A DNA stretch of 38,753 nt from Candidatus Amesbacteria bacterium GW2011_GWA1_47_20 (lineage in GTDB: Bacteria; Patescibacteriota; Microgenomatia; CAZETR01; Amesbacteraceae), in the NCBI GenBank assembly GCA_001002405.1, contig LCOA01000001.1:1-38753 (forward strand), in the 5' to 3' direction. Positions 1-8,084 of this stretch are shown here, piece after piece. The notes below the pieces were generated by a model. The model saw nothing but the letters and a program-made list of their open reading frames with translations. It was not told where the DNA came from and ran no database searches. A program made the translations under genes and the position numbers. Each line of letters begins with the position of its first letter. Position 1 is the stretch's first letter.

Positions 1-121
1 CCTACTCATAGGAGAATTGCTTTCCCGCTCTCCTCTGGCCCGTAAAATCGTCCTGGGCACTTTCGCTCTGGCCTTCATTATTTTTCTCTCCCTCTTCGCC
101 CGGGGATATTGGGTAGGTTGA
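1..121 (+). CDS. C-terminal end of a membrane protein (partial, truncated by window start)
   Basis: Open frame from base 2 to TGA at 119-121: LLIGELLSRSPLARKIVLGTFALAFIIFLSLFARGYWVG*, hydrophobic segment near C-terminus. Confidence 0.6.
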   Translation, partial: LLIGELLSRSPLARKIVLGTFALAFIIFLSLFARGYWVG

Positions 122-127
122 ACTGAA
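89..127 (+). repeat. 39 nt direct repeat, copy 1 (flanks ATPase insertion)
   Basis: tccctcttcgcccggggatattgggtaggttgaactgaa; 35/39 identical to 1616-1654. Confidence 0.85.
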
Positions 128-163
128 AACAAATCGTTAATTGTTTTCATTGACAGTGAAAAC
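124..163. promoter_or_regulatory. Alternating inverted repeat TGAAAACAA / TTGTTTTCA / TGAAAAC around the -35 box
   Basis: TGAAAACAA 124-132, reverse complement TTGTTTTCA 141-149, TGAAAAC 157-163; -35 TTGACA at 150-155 sits between the last two arms. Confidence 0.5.
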
Positions 164-178
164 TATTTATAGTATAGT
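150..178 (+). promoter_or_regulatory. Sigma70-type promoter for the ATPase gene
   Basis: TTGACA (150-155), 17 bp spacer, TATAGT (173-178); ATG at 188 is about where the transcript should start. Confidence 0.7.
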
Positions 179-187
179 TACATTATT

Positions 188-1453
188 ATGACGAAAGACC
201 TTTTATCTTCAGTATTAAAAGAGCAGTTTGAAGCTTTTCAATCCCGGGACTTAGGCATTGAAAGGGAAGTTTTGGATCAACTCGGTGATATTGTCGCAAC
301 GCCTCAAATTACGGTTATCACTGGTTTACGGAGAGTAGGAAAGTCCACATTGCTCGCACAACTAGCCAGTAAATATCTCGACGGTGAGTATTATTTTGTC
401 AACTTTGAAGACGAGCGGCTTTTGCATTTTCAAGTCCAGGATTTTGATCTAATGTATGAAACATTGATTAGTCTATATGGAGAAAAAAAGACGTTTCTGT
501 TTGATGAAATCCAGAATGTGCCGGAATGGGAACGGTTTGTCCGCCGTCTTCATGACCAAGGGTATAAATTTGTTGTTACCGGTTCGAATGCTTCATTGTT
601 AAGTCAAGAACTGGGTACCCGGTTGACAGGCCGTTCTGTCAGAGTAGAGCTTTTCCCTTTCTCATTCCGGGAGTTTTTACAGTTCCACAAAGTAAAGATC
701 CCCAGCTTAAAGGTTCTAACTACAAAAGAAAGAGGCCGACTTCTTAAACTTTCAGGTGAGTATTTAGCTTCCGGCGGAATTCCGGATGCATTAAAGTATC
801 CCGAGCTCGCAATCCACAAGACGCTTTATGATGACGTGCTATATCGTGACATCGCGGCCCGTTACAAGCTCGATAACGTCAAAAGTTTAAAAGAGTTGAC
901 CTTTTATTTGGTAAGCAATATTTCTACCCTGGTTTCGTTTAATAAACTCAAAGAGCTTCTTAAGTTAGGAAGCGTCAATACTGTCAAAAGTTATATTGAC
1001 CACCTAGAAAACAGTTGGTTGTTTTTTGTGGTTAATAAATATGCGTATTCCGTTAAAGAACAACAGATCGCGGCCAAGAAGATTTACAGCATTGATACGG
1101 GATTATCCCAGTCAGTAGGATTCAGTTTTTCTGAAAATAAGGGGAAACTTATGGAAAACATAGTGTTCTTACAGCTAAAAAGAAAGAATCAAGACATTTA
1201 TTATTACAAAACGACTCAAGATTTTGAAGTAGATTTCTTTTTACCCAGGGAAAGTACGTTAATCCAAGTATCACAGTATTTTAATGCAAAAGATTCAAAA
1301 GAACGGGAATTAAGAGCCCTAGCCGCCGCTTCCGTCGAACAGAAAAAACCCACCAAATTAATCCTTGTGACCGAGGGAGAAAAACAAAATATTGAGCGGG
1401 AGGGCTTTCATATTGAAGTCGTTCCACTCTACGAGTGGTTATTAAAAGTTTAG
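188..1453 (+). CDS. AAA ATPase with C-terminal DUF4143-type domain
   Basis: Walker A ITGLRRVGKSTLL, Walker B KTFLFDEIQNV, VVTGSNASLLSQELGTRLTGRSVRVELFPFSFREFL; typical of the AAA_14/DUF4143 family. Confidence 0.9.
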   Translation: MTKDLLSSVLKEQFEAFQSRDLGIEREVLDQLGDIVATPQITVITGLRRVGKSTLLAQLASKYLDGEYYFVNFEDERLLHFQVQDFDLMYETLISLYGEKKTFLFDEIQNVPEWERFVRRLHDQGYKFVVTGSNASLLSQELGTRLTGRSVRVELFPFSFREFLQFHKVKIPSLKVLTTKERGRLLKLSGEYLASGGIPDALKYPELAIHKTLYDDVLYRDIAARYKLDNVKSLKELTFYLVSNISTLVSFNKLKELLKLGSVNTVKSYIDHLENSWLFFVVNKYAYSVKEQQIAAKKIYSIDTGLSQSVGFSFSENKGKLMENIVFLQLKRKNQDIYYYKTTQDFEVDFFLPRESTLIQVSQYFNAKDSKERELRALAAASVEQKKPTKLILVTEGEKQNIEREGFHIEVVPLYEWLLKV

Positions 1454-1503
1454 AATGTGATGAAACACAAAGAAAATATTAATTTATCCCCCTTCGCAGA
1501 AAA

Positions 1504-1608
1504 CCGCGGGCGTAAGCCCGAGGATGAATGCGAAGAAATTTCTGCTTCGGAGGGATTTCGCTCCCGACGAAGCAGCAGGGAGAAGATACCCCGGGCGTCA
1601 GCCCGGGG
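1504..1608. repeat. Cluster of three GC-rich palindromes (REP-like)
   Basis: CGGGC-GTAA-GCCCG (1507-1520); CTGCTTCG..GGGA-TTTCGC-TCCC..CGAAGCAG (1542-1575); CCCCGGGC-GTCA-GCCCGGGG (1589-1608). Confidence 0.8.
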
Positions 1609-1615
1609 AGCTTCA

Positions 1616-1654
1616 TCCCTCTTCGCCCGAGGATATTGGGTAAGTTAAAATGAA
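1616..1654 (+). repeat. 39 nt direct repeat, copy 2
   Basis: tccctcttcgcccgaggatattgggtaagttaaaatgaa; contains a copy of the upstream gene's last codons (SLFARGYWVS*) followed by the GT2 start codon. Confidence 0.85.
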
Positions 1655-2441
1655 GCCCAAATTATCAATCATAGTTCCAATTTATAAACAAGGGAAAACT
1701 ATCGAGAAAGACTTACGCCGTATCAAACAAGTGCTAAACAAACTTCGATATTCCTCCGAGTTAATAGCGGTAGTCGATGGATATGTAGACGACTCATTCA
1801 AGAACGCCTCCAGAGTACCCGGGGTCAAAGTGGTGGGATACCCAACCAATAAAGGCAAAGGCCACGCCGTACGGTTTGGCATGGCCAAAAGCAGGGGAAA
1901 CATAATCGCCTTTATCGATTCGGGAATGGATATTAATCCCAATGGACTCTCCATGATTTTGGAACATTTTGAGTGGTATAACGCAGACATCATCGTCGGT
2001 TCAAAACGTCACCCGGTCTCTAAAGTTAATTACCCCTGGCAGCGCCGGATCTTGTCCTGGGGATATCAAATGGGCGTTAGAACTTTGTTTGGCTTAAACG
2101 TTAGAGACACCCAAGTTGGTCTAAAGTGCTATCGTCGTGAAGTTCTAGAAAAAGTAATGCCCAGGCTTATAGTCAAAAACTTCGCATTTGACATTGAAAT
2201 ATTAGCAGTGGCTTACCACTTGGGATTCAAAAGGATTTTTGAAGCTCCTGTTGAGATAGAATTAGATTTTGGCAAGAACTCGATTGTTACCAGCTCAAAA
2301 CTTTTTATTTTTGCGTATAACATGGCCGTTGATACCCTAGCCATTTTTTATCGTCTACACATCTTGAGATATTATGACGACGACAGCAAACGTAAATGGA
2401 GATTTGACCCAGAGCTTAATTTCCGGGTCAACACCACCTAA
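1650..2441 (+). CDS. GT2 family glycosyltransferase (dolichyl-phosphate-glucosyltransferase-like)
   Basis: LSIIVPIYKQGKTIEKDL...NKGKGHAVRFGMAKSRGNIIAFIDSGMDI...DTQVGLKCYRREV. Confidence 0.88.
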   Translation: MKPKLSIIVPIYKQGKTIEKDLRRIKQVLNKLRYSSELIAVVDGYVDDSFKNASRVPGVKVVGYPTNKGKGHAVRFGMAKSRGNIIAFIDSGMDINPNGLSMILEHFEWYNADIIVGSKRHPVSKVNYPWQRRILSWGYQMGVRTLFGLNVRDTQVGLKCYRREVLEKVMPRLIVKNFAFDIEILAVAYHLGFKRIFEAPVEIELDFGKNSIVTSSKLFIFAYNMAVDTLAIFYRLHILRYYDDDSKRKWRFDPELNFRVNTT

Positions 2442-2665
2442 TAGCTCTCGACATATTAAAGTTTCTCCTTCAAAGTGATCACCTCCGTCCTTGTAACTGT
2501 GGGCCAAAATTTCCCATGCCAAGCCTTTCCGTTCCGACCAGTTTTTCCTCAAAAACTCTCTACAGTGATATTACTGGCAAAATACTTCACAGAGATACCA
2601 AATACTTATCCAGCTCCGGTAGCGCGCGTGTCGCCACATATATGCCCCTAAACTTTTATACATTG
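2420..2665 (-). pseudogene. Possible degraded minus-strand coding remnant of unknown family
   Basis: Two protein-like minus-strand segments in adjacent frames: KFRGIYVATRALPELDKYLVSL and YHCREFLRKNWSERKGLAWEILAHSYKDGGDHFEGETLICRELLGG, interrupted by a frame change and stops. Confidence 0.3.
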
Positions 2666-2682
2666 CCTTTTTAAACTATAAT
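2655..2682 (+). promoter_or_regulatory. Candidate promoter for the 2.7 kb-onward glycan operon
   Basis: TTTATA (2655-2660), 16 bp spacer, TATAAT (2677-2682). Confidence 0.4.
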
Positions 2683-2686
2683 TACA

Positions 2687-4225
2687 ATCATAAATCTAAA
2701 CAAAAACTTACTAGTTATAATATTAACTGTGGGGAGTGTGTTATGGAACGGGAGCGTTTTTTTACCTTACGCCAAAAGCATAAATCAAGACATCAGACTT
2801 TTTGGAGCTCACCACAACGATGGAGTTAACAATATTGCTCTCATAAAAAGCCTGCAATATTCTCTCCCTCCCATGGATCCAAATTACTCTGGCAGGGTCA
2901 TTAAGAATTATCACTATTTTATTAATCTGATCTTAGCCGCAATACAAAAGGTTACTCAAATAGATCCCTTTATCTTGTATTTTGGTATTGCCCCGACAGT
3001 CATGATTATTATTCTGTCAATTCTTGTCTACTTTTTCGTTCTGACCCAAGCCGGAAAATTGCCCGCGGTTTTAGCCATCCTATTTGTTAATTTTTTAGGA
3101 AATTACTATTATCTGGGCCCACTTTTAGGATCGGTTAATCTCCATCCTTCCATCGCTTGGATGGATGAATACTCTACTCGCCTGGTAAATTACCAGCTCC
3201 TCTCTTCTTACATTCTGCTCATGGTTTTACTCCTGTTTTTAATCCGTCGTCGGCCGGCTGTTTTAGTCGGACTAATATCCGGACTGCTCATGGGATTCAA
3301 AGTTTACGCCTGGATTCTCTGGGAACTGGGGCTCTTAGCCTTTTCTTGGCGGAACAAATATTTTTTTCGCGCGTTTCTTTGGTCAGTGCTTTTTTCTCTT
3401 CCTGTCGGTTGGCTTTTATATCAACCTGGCGGGCAGGCCACCTTTATTTTTAAGCCGTTATGGATAATCAAATCTATGTATGAAAGCCCGGATAGATTTA
3501 ATCTTGTCGCTTGGGAGCTAGCTCGGCAAACATATTTATCCATTCGTAATTATTTGGGCATTTTTAAGCTCTACTTTCAGGGAGTGGTGGCCTTTTTAAT
3601 TATTAACTTCGGCCCCCGGCTCCTGGGGTTTTTTGCTCCCAAAAATTACCTTCTTAAAATCTTGACTTTTTTGGGAATTATTTTGCCTCTACTTCTAGCC
3701 CAAAGCGGTAGCAGCTGGAACGTCATCCAATTTAGCTATTATTCCGTTTTTTTCCTAAGTCTGCTTTTAGCCATCTCTCTCTCACGCTTTCCCCGACTCG
3801 TAGTTGTCCTATTTATTTTAATTTCCCTCCCCTCGGCGCTTTATATCAACTCCCAATATCTCAACCCACCTTACACAGTAAGTTATTCCCGTGGTTTCGT
3901 TCAAGCTCTCGATACTCTAGCCCGATTGCCTCAGGGAACAGTCTTGTCCCACCCATCATATTCCACCAATGCTGTTGTTTCGGCCTTGTCTAGCAAGCCG
4001 GTGTTCATTGCAGAAAGCATGATTTTAACATCATCCAGTATTGATACTAGACCCCGCCAACAATTCCGGGACAAATTTTTCTCAGGAATGACTTTACAAC
4101 CAAAAGATTTCTTGTCTGAAAATAATATTAGCTATATTATTTCTCCACAATATATTGACATCTCTAAATATATGCTTTTACCAATCTTCCAAAATTCCGA
4201 AGTTATAATATACTCAACACAATGA
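2687..4225 (+). CDS. Polytopic membrane protein, GT-C glycosyltransferase-like (start uncertain; ORF caller start GTG 2729)
   Basis: Many TM segments plus C-terminal soluble region; the open frame extends upstream of 2729 to a stop at 2672-2674 and completes a TM helix NLLVIILTVGSVLWNGSVFLP. Confidence 0.7.
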   Translation: MINLNKNLLVIILTVGSVLWNGSVFLPYAKSINQDIRLFGAHHNDGVNNIALIKSLQYSLPPMDPNYSGRVIKNYHYFINLILAAIQKVTQIDPFILYFGIAPTVMIIILSILVYFFVLTQAGKLPAVLAILFVNFLGNYYYLGPLLGSVNLHPSIAWMDEYSTRLVNYQLLSSYILLMVLLLFLIRRRPAVLVGLISGLLMGFKVYAWILWELGLLAFSWRNKYFFRAFLWSVLFSLPVGWLLYQPGGQATFIFKPLWIIKSMYESPDRFNLVAWELARQTYLSIRNYLGIFKLYFQGVVAFLIINFGPRLLGFFAPKNYLLKILTFLGIILPLLLAQSGSSWNVIQFSYYSVFFLSLLLAISLSRFPRLVVVLFILISLPSALYINSQYLNPPYTVSYSRGFVQALDTLARLPQGTVLSHPSYSTNAVVSALSSKPVFIAESMILTSSSIDTRPRQQFRDKFFSGMTLQPKDFLSENNISYIISPQYIDISKYMLLPIFQNSEVIIYSTQ

Positions 4226-5322
4226 ATATTTTAATCCTTGATTGGCGCGACCCGAAAAATCCTCGCTCCGGGGGAGCAGAGGTCATAACATTCAAATACG
4301 CAAAACATTGGGCTAGAACTGGTCATTCAGTATGTTGGATATGCAATACTTTTCCAGGATGCTCTCGCAACGAAATGTTATCTGGAGTTAAATTTATTAG
4401 GGTGAGTCCAAACTTAGGATTCACTGTGTTTGAACTAATATTTACGTACCCGCTATTTCTATCCGCAGCGATTCTCAAAGCGTTTCGTCTAATCCATACA
4501 CAGAAGATAGATATGGTTATTGATGAAATTCACGGCCTGCCCTTTTTTACCCCATTTTATTCCAGAGCTAGAAATGTGCTTTTGGTTTGTGAAGTGGCGG
4601 GACCCATTTGGGACAAAATGTTTCCATTCCCAATTAGTTTAATTGGTAAATTCCTAGAAAAAGTTATTTATTACGTTTACCACAATACCGAAACTTGGGC
4701 CATATCACAAAATACCAAGAAAGATATATTTGATTTAAATAAAAACTCCAATATTAAAATTCTCCCCTTAGGAATTGATTTTAAAAAACGACCAAATGTT
4801 AAGAAATTTTCATTTCCCTCAGCTGTTTTCTTGGGTAGATTGGTAAAAATGAAAGGGGTTGAATCGGCGATTGCTGCTGCTGCTGATATAGCGAAGAAAT
4901 TACCTAAATTTCATCTGTATATTATTGGCTTGGCAGGAAATGAATATTTAGATTTTTTAAAAAATCTGGCATTTGACTTAAAAATAAGCAAAAATGTCAC
5001 CTTTTGCGGAAGACTGACCGAAGAGGCCAAATATAAACTGTTAGCCCAGTGCCATTTTTTACTGCACCCATCTTACAAAGAAGGCTTTGGGCTGACAGTC
5101 TTGGAAGCGGGCCTTATGGGGACGCCAACAATAGCGCGTACTGGTAGTAGTTTGGACAATTTGATTACCCACGCTCATAACGGATTAATATTTACAAATA
5201 ATCAAAATATAAGTAATCTTTTTATAAATTATTATTCTCGTCAACAGTATCAAAAACTTCAAAAAGGTGCCACGAAACTTGCAACTAGATATTTATGGAA
5301 CAAAATTTTAACAAAATTATGA
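4222..5322 (+). CDS. GT4 family glycosyltransferase
   Basis: MNILILDWRDPKNPRSGGAE...SAVFLGRLVKMKGVESAI...LHPSYKEGFGLTVLEAGLMGTPTIA. Confidence 0.92.
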   Translation: MNILILDWRDPKNPRSGGAEVITFKYAKHWARTGHSVCWICNTFPGCSRNEMLSGVKFIRVSPNLGFTVFELIFTYPLFLSAAILKAFRLIHTQKIDMVIDEIHGLPFFTPFYSRARNVLLVCEVAGPIWDKMFPFPISLIGKFLEKVIYYVYHNTETWAISQNTKKDIFDLNKNSNIKILPLGIDFKKRPNVKKFSFPSAVFLGRLVKMKGVESAIAAAADIAKKLPKFHLYIIGLAGNEYLDFLKNLAFDLKISKNVTFCGRLTEEAKYKLLAQCHFLLHPSYKEGFGLTVLEAGLMGTPTIARTGSSLDNLITHAHNGLIFTNNQNISNLFINYYSRQQYQKLQKGATKLATRYLWNKILTKL

Positions 5323-7118
5323 CTAAACCAATATATATTTTAGGAATCCATGACGGCCATTGTGCCACTGCATCTCTTTTAAAAAATGGCGAGATAATAA
5401 GTTCTGTTAGTGAGGAAAGATTTCTAGCGATCAAAAATTATATAGGTTTTCCCTATAAAGCAATTGACTATTTACTTAAATCCGAGGGTATAACAGGAAA
5501 AGATTTGGCCATGGTGGTACTTCCCTTGCGATGGGGGCTGCCGGTATTTAGTGAGAATGTGGTTTTAAACAACGACCCAATATTAAAATTAGCCAACGCT
5601 CTTTATATCCCCCTTGGATCCGTTCGCAGTCTGTGGGGCAGCTTAGAATATCAGTTTCCAATTTTAAACAATCTAGCAAGACCTTTGTACCGGATAGCAT
5701 TTAGATTAATATGCGGAAAGACAATTTCTGAAAAAAAGAAATTCATAGCTAAATATTTAAAAATTGATGTATCCAAAATTAATAATTACGAACATCATGC
5801 GTCGCATGCAGCAGCTGCTTATTACGCTAGTTCATTTAATCATGAGGACGCATTGGTCCTATCTATAGACGGCGAAGGAGATTTACTTTGTGCATCGGTT
5901 AGTACGGTGCGTAATGGAGAATGGGAAAGATTAGCAGAAACTACAGCGAATGCCTCGTTAGGTCTAGTATATCAAGAAGTTACGGGGTATTTGGGGATGA
6001 AGCGAGGAGAGCATGAATATAAAGTAATGGGTTTGGCTCCATATGCAAAAGACTATGGTGTAAGCCCGGTGTTTCGAAAAATAAAAGATTTAATTATTTT
6101 GGATCCCTACAATCCTCTGCGTTTCAAATCCAAGTTTGACGTTCATTATATTTCGAAGTTTTTGCATACCAAAATGAAAGAACAACGTTTTGATTATATT
6201 GCTGGGGCATTTCAAAAATTGACCGAAGACCGGATTTGCGAATGGGTGAAAGCGGCTATTAAACAGACAGGACTGACAACTGTTTGTATCGGAGGCGGAG
6301 TAGCGATGAATGTTAAAGCCAATTTGAAGATTAGTGAGATATCAGAACTTAGGAAATTTTTTCCTTGTCCAAGTGCAGGCGACGAATCGACTCAAATAGG
6401 GGCTTGTTATCTAGGCTATATGGATTATTGTCGCCAAAATAAAATTGTCCCAAATATCAAATCCCTGGGTTCACTCTATTTAGGTCCATCTTTCACTAAT
6501 ACTCAAATAAAAGAGTTTTTAATGAAGAACCATTATTTTTCCAAATACAAAATAAAATATGTTGGCGAAATAGAAAAAGAAATCGCACAACTTCTGGCTA
6601 GCAATAAAATAGTGGCAAATTTAGCAGGAAGAATGGAGTGGGGCGCCCGGGCTTTGGGTAACCGTAGTATATTAGCCAATCCATCCAACATAGATACAGT
6701 GAGAATAATAAATGATCAGATGAAAATGCGGGATTTCTGGATGCCATTTACTCCATCAATTCTCAAAGAACGTGGTAAGAAATATGTTATTAATTTTAAA
6801 AATATTCTTGCACCTTATATGATTATGACCTTTAATTCGACAATAACAGCTCAAAAACAAATCAATGCTGCGATACATCCTTCCGATTTTACTGTGCGGC
6901 CACAATTGGTAGATAAGGACTGGAATCCACGATATCATAAAATTATTTCTGAATTTGAAAAACTTTCGGGTATTGGAGCAGTTTTAAATACGTCGTTTAA
7001 CCTCCATGGTTTACCGATAGTCCTGGGTCCCCAAGAAGCAATACATGCTTTTGAGAATTCTGGACTTGAATATTTAGTGTTAGAAAACTATTTAATTTGC
7101 AAAAACTCTAGTCAATAA
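5319..7118 (+). CDS. NodU/TobZ (CmcH) family carbamoyltransferase
   Basis: ILGIHDGHCATASLLKNGEIISSVSEERF; HHASHAAAAYYAS; LSIDGEGD; GRMEWGARALGNRSILANP; LNTSFNLHGLPIV. Start placed at ATG 5319 (ATGA overlap) rather than ORF-track 5295. Confidence 0.95.
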   Translation: MTKPIYILGIHDGHCATASLLKNGEIISSVSEERFLAIKNYIGFPYKAIDYLLKSEGITGKDLAMVVLPLRWGLPVFSENVVLNNDPILKLANALYIPLGSVRSLWGSLEYQFPILNNLARPLYRIAFRLICGKTISEKKKFIAKYLKIDVSKINNYEHHASHAAAAYYASSFNHEDALVLSIDGEGDLLCASVSTVRNGEWERLAETTANASLGLVYQEVTGYLGMKRGEHEYKVMGLAPYAKDYGVSPVFRKIKDLIILDPYNPLRFKSKFDVHYISKFLHTKMKEQRFDYIAGAFQKLTEDRICEWVKAAIKQTGLTTVCIGGGVAMNVKANLKISEISELRKFFPCPSAGDESTQIGACYLGYMDYCRQNKIVPNIKSLGSLYLGPSFTNTQIKEFLMKNHYFSKYKIKYVGEIEKEIAQLLASNKIVANLAGRMEWGARALGNRSILANPSNIDTVRIINDQMKMRDFWMPFTPSILKERGKKYVINFKNILAPYMIMTFNSTITAQKQINAAIHPSDFTVRPQLVDKDWNPRYHKIISEFEKLSGIGAVLNTSFNLHGLPIVLGPQEAIHAFENSGLEYLVLENYLICKNSSQ

Positions 7119-8081
7119 TTTTCGGCCGTTTTTTGCTGACACAAAACCCCATATTAGAAGATTGGTTGTAATTAGGGTAAAGGGTAATTCATACATTGCA
7201 ACCCAAGTTTTATGTTTAATCGATTTAAAAATTCCCATTAAAAATGGCAATATAATAGAATTTGCGTAAATTACCCAAATAAATATTTTTAAAAGATCAG
7301 CTGGTTTACTCCAGTCTATCCAAGTCCACTGCCTAGCATCCTTCTGATCAAAATACATATTTGATAAATTTCTCACTCTCTTAAATACCAATCTTCGGAG
7401 AGTGTCAATAAACGGATGGTGCATCCCCGCATTGGGTACATAGGCAAACCGGTCGTGCCCGTTTTTGACATAAATTGCTACAGTGTCAAGTTCCATAAAT
7501 TTTTGTTTATCTTTTACGTATTTATCCAAAAGAGATTTGCGGTGGACACACATTCCCGATGTTAGCATTTTAGTAAGTGTGTATTTACATACCCACCATT
7601 GTTGTTTCTTTTCAATGACTACTTCGTTAAGGGAAGGGGTTAACCAAATAAACAATGGGTCTCTTTGAAGAAAATCCAAAGTAATATATTTGTTGAGAGG
7701 TTTATCATCTGGATAGGCATAATAACCAGTAAAAGAGCTACAAAGAGTTGAATCGGCCTCAAGGGGGTTAATAAGTTTGGTAAACCAGTTCGTTCCACAT
7801 AGATCAATGTCTGCATCCATAAATAAAAAGTATTTTCCCGTTGCTTGGTCAAATCCGATTTTTTTACCTATTCCCAAATCGTGGGTCCCATTTTTCAGAA
7901 TGACAACGGGGTACTTTTTAGCAATTGCGACTGTATTGTCAATAGAATTATCGTCTATTACAAAAACCTCAAGCTTACCTGGATATTTCTGCCTAAATAT
8001 TGAATCCAAGCAGCGTTTAATATTGGGCCCCTCATTAAAGGTGGGAATGGCTATAGAAATTGTTGGACAGCTTTTGGTCAT
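7092..8081 (-). CDS. GT2 family glycosyltransferase with C-terminal hydrophobic segment
   Basis: ISIAIPTFNEGPNIKRCLDSI...VFVIDDNSIDNTV...GKYFLFMDADIDL. Confidence 0.9.
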   Translation of the reverse strand: MTKSCPTISIAIPTFNEGPNIKRCLDSIFRQKYPGKLEVFVIDDNSIDNTVAIAKKYPVVILKNGTHDLGIGKKIGFDQATGKYFLFMDADIDLCGTNWFTKLINPLEADSTLCSSFTGYYAYPDDKPLNKYITLDFLQRDPLFIWLTPSLNEVVIEKKQQWWVCKYTLTKMLTSGMCVHRKSLLDKYVKDKQKFMELDTVAIYVKNGHDRFAYVPNAGMHHPFIDTLRRLVFKRVRNLSNMYFDQKDARQWTWIDWSKPADLLKIFIWVIYANSIILPFLMGIFKSIKHKTWVAMYELPFTLITTNLLIWGFVSAKNGRKLLTRVFAN

Positions 8082-8084
8082 AGT

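Noticed and set aside
604-819. Antisense ORF under the ATPase, and other antisense ORFs of about 60-150 aa across the window (e.g. 16276-16737, 20398-20781, 38158-38478)
   Set aside because: Fully overlap well-supported genes on the other strand and show no recognisable motifs.
1457-1648. 63 aa ORF between ATPase and GT2
   Set aside because: Spans the palindrome cluster and ends in the duplicated SLFARGYWVS tail; low-complexity Arg/Ser translation of hairpins, not a gene.
4872-4890. Short GCT-type run (attgctgctgctgctgat)
   Set aside because: Encodes a local alanine run within the GT4; too short to be a meaningful repeat.
5319-7118. tRNA threonylcarbamoyladenosine (TsaD/Kae1) assignment for the carbamoyltransferase
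   Set aside because: Length (600 aa) and paired N-terminal plus C-terminal NodU/TobZ motifs fit the sugar carbamoyltransferase family, not TsaD.
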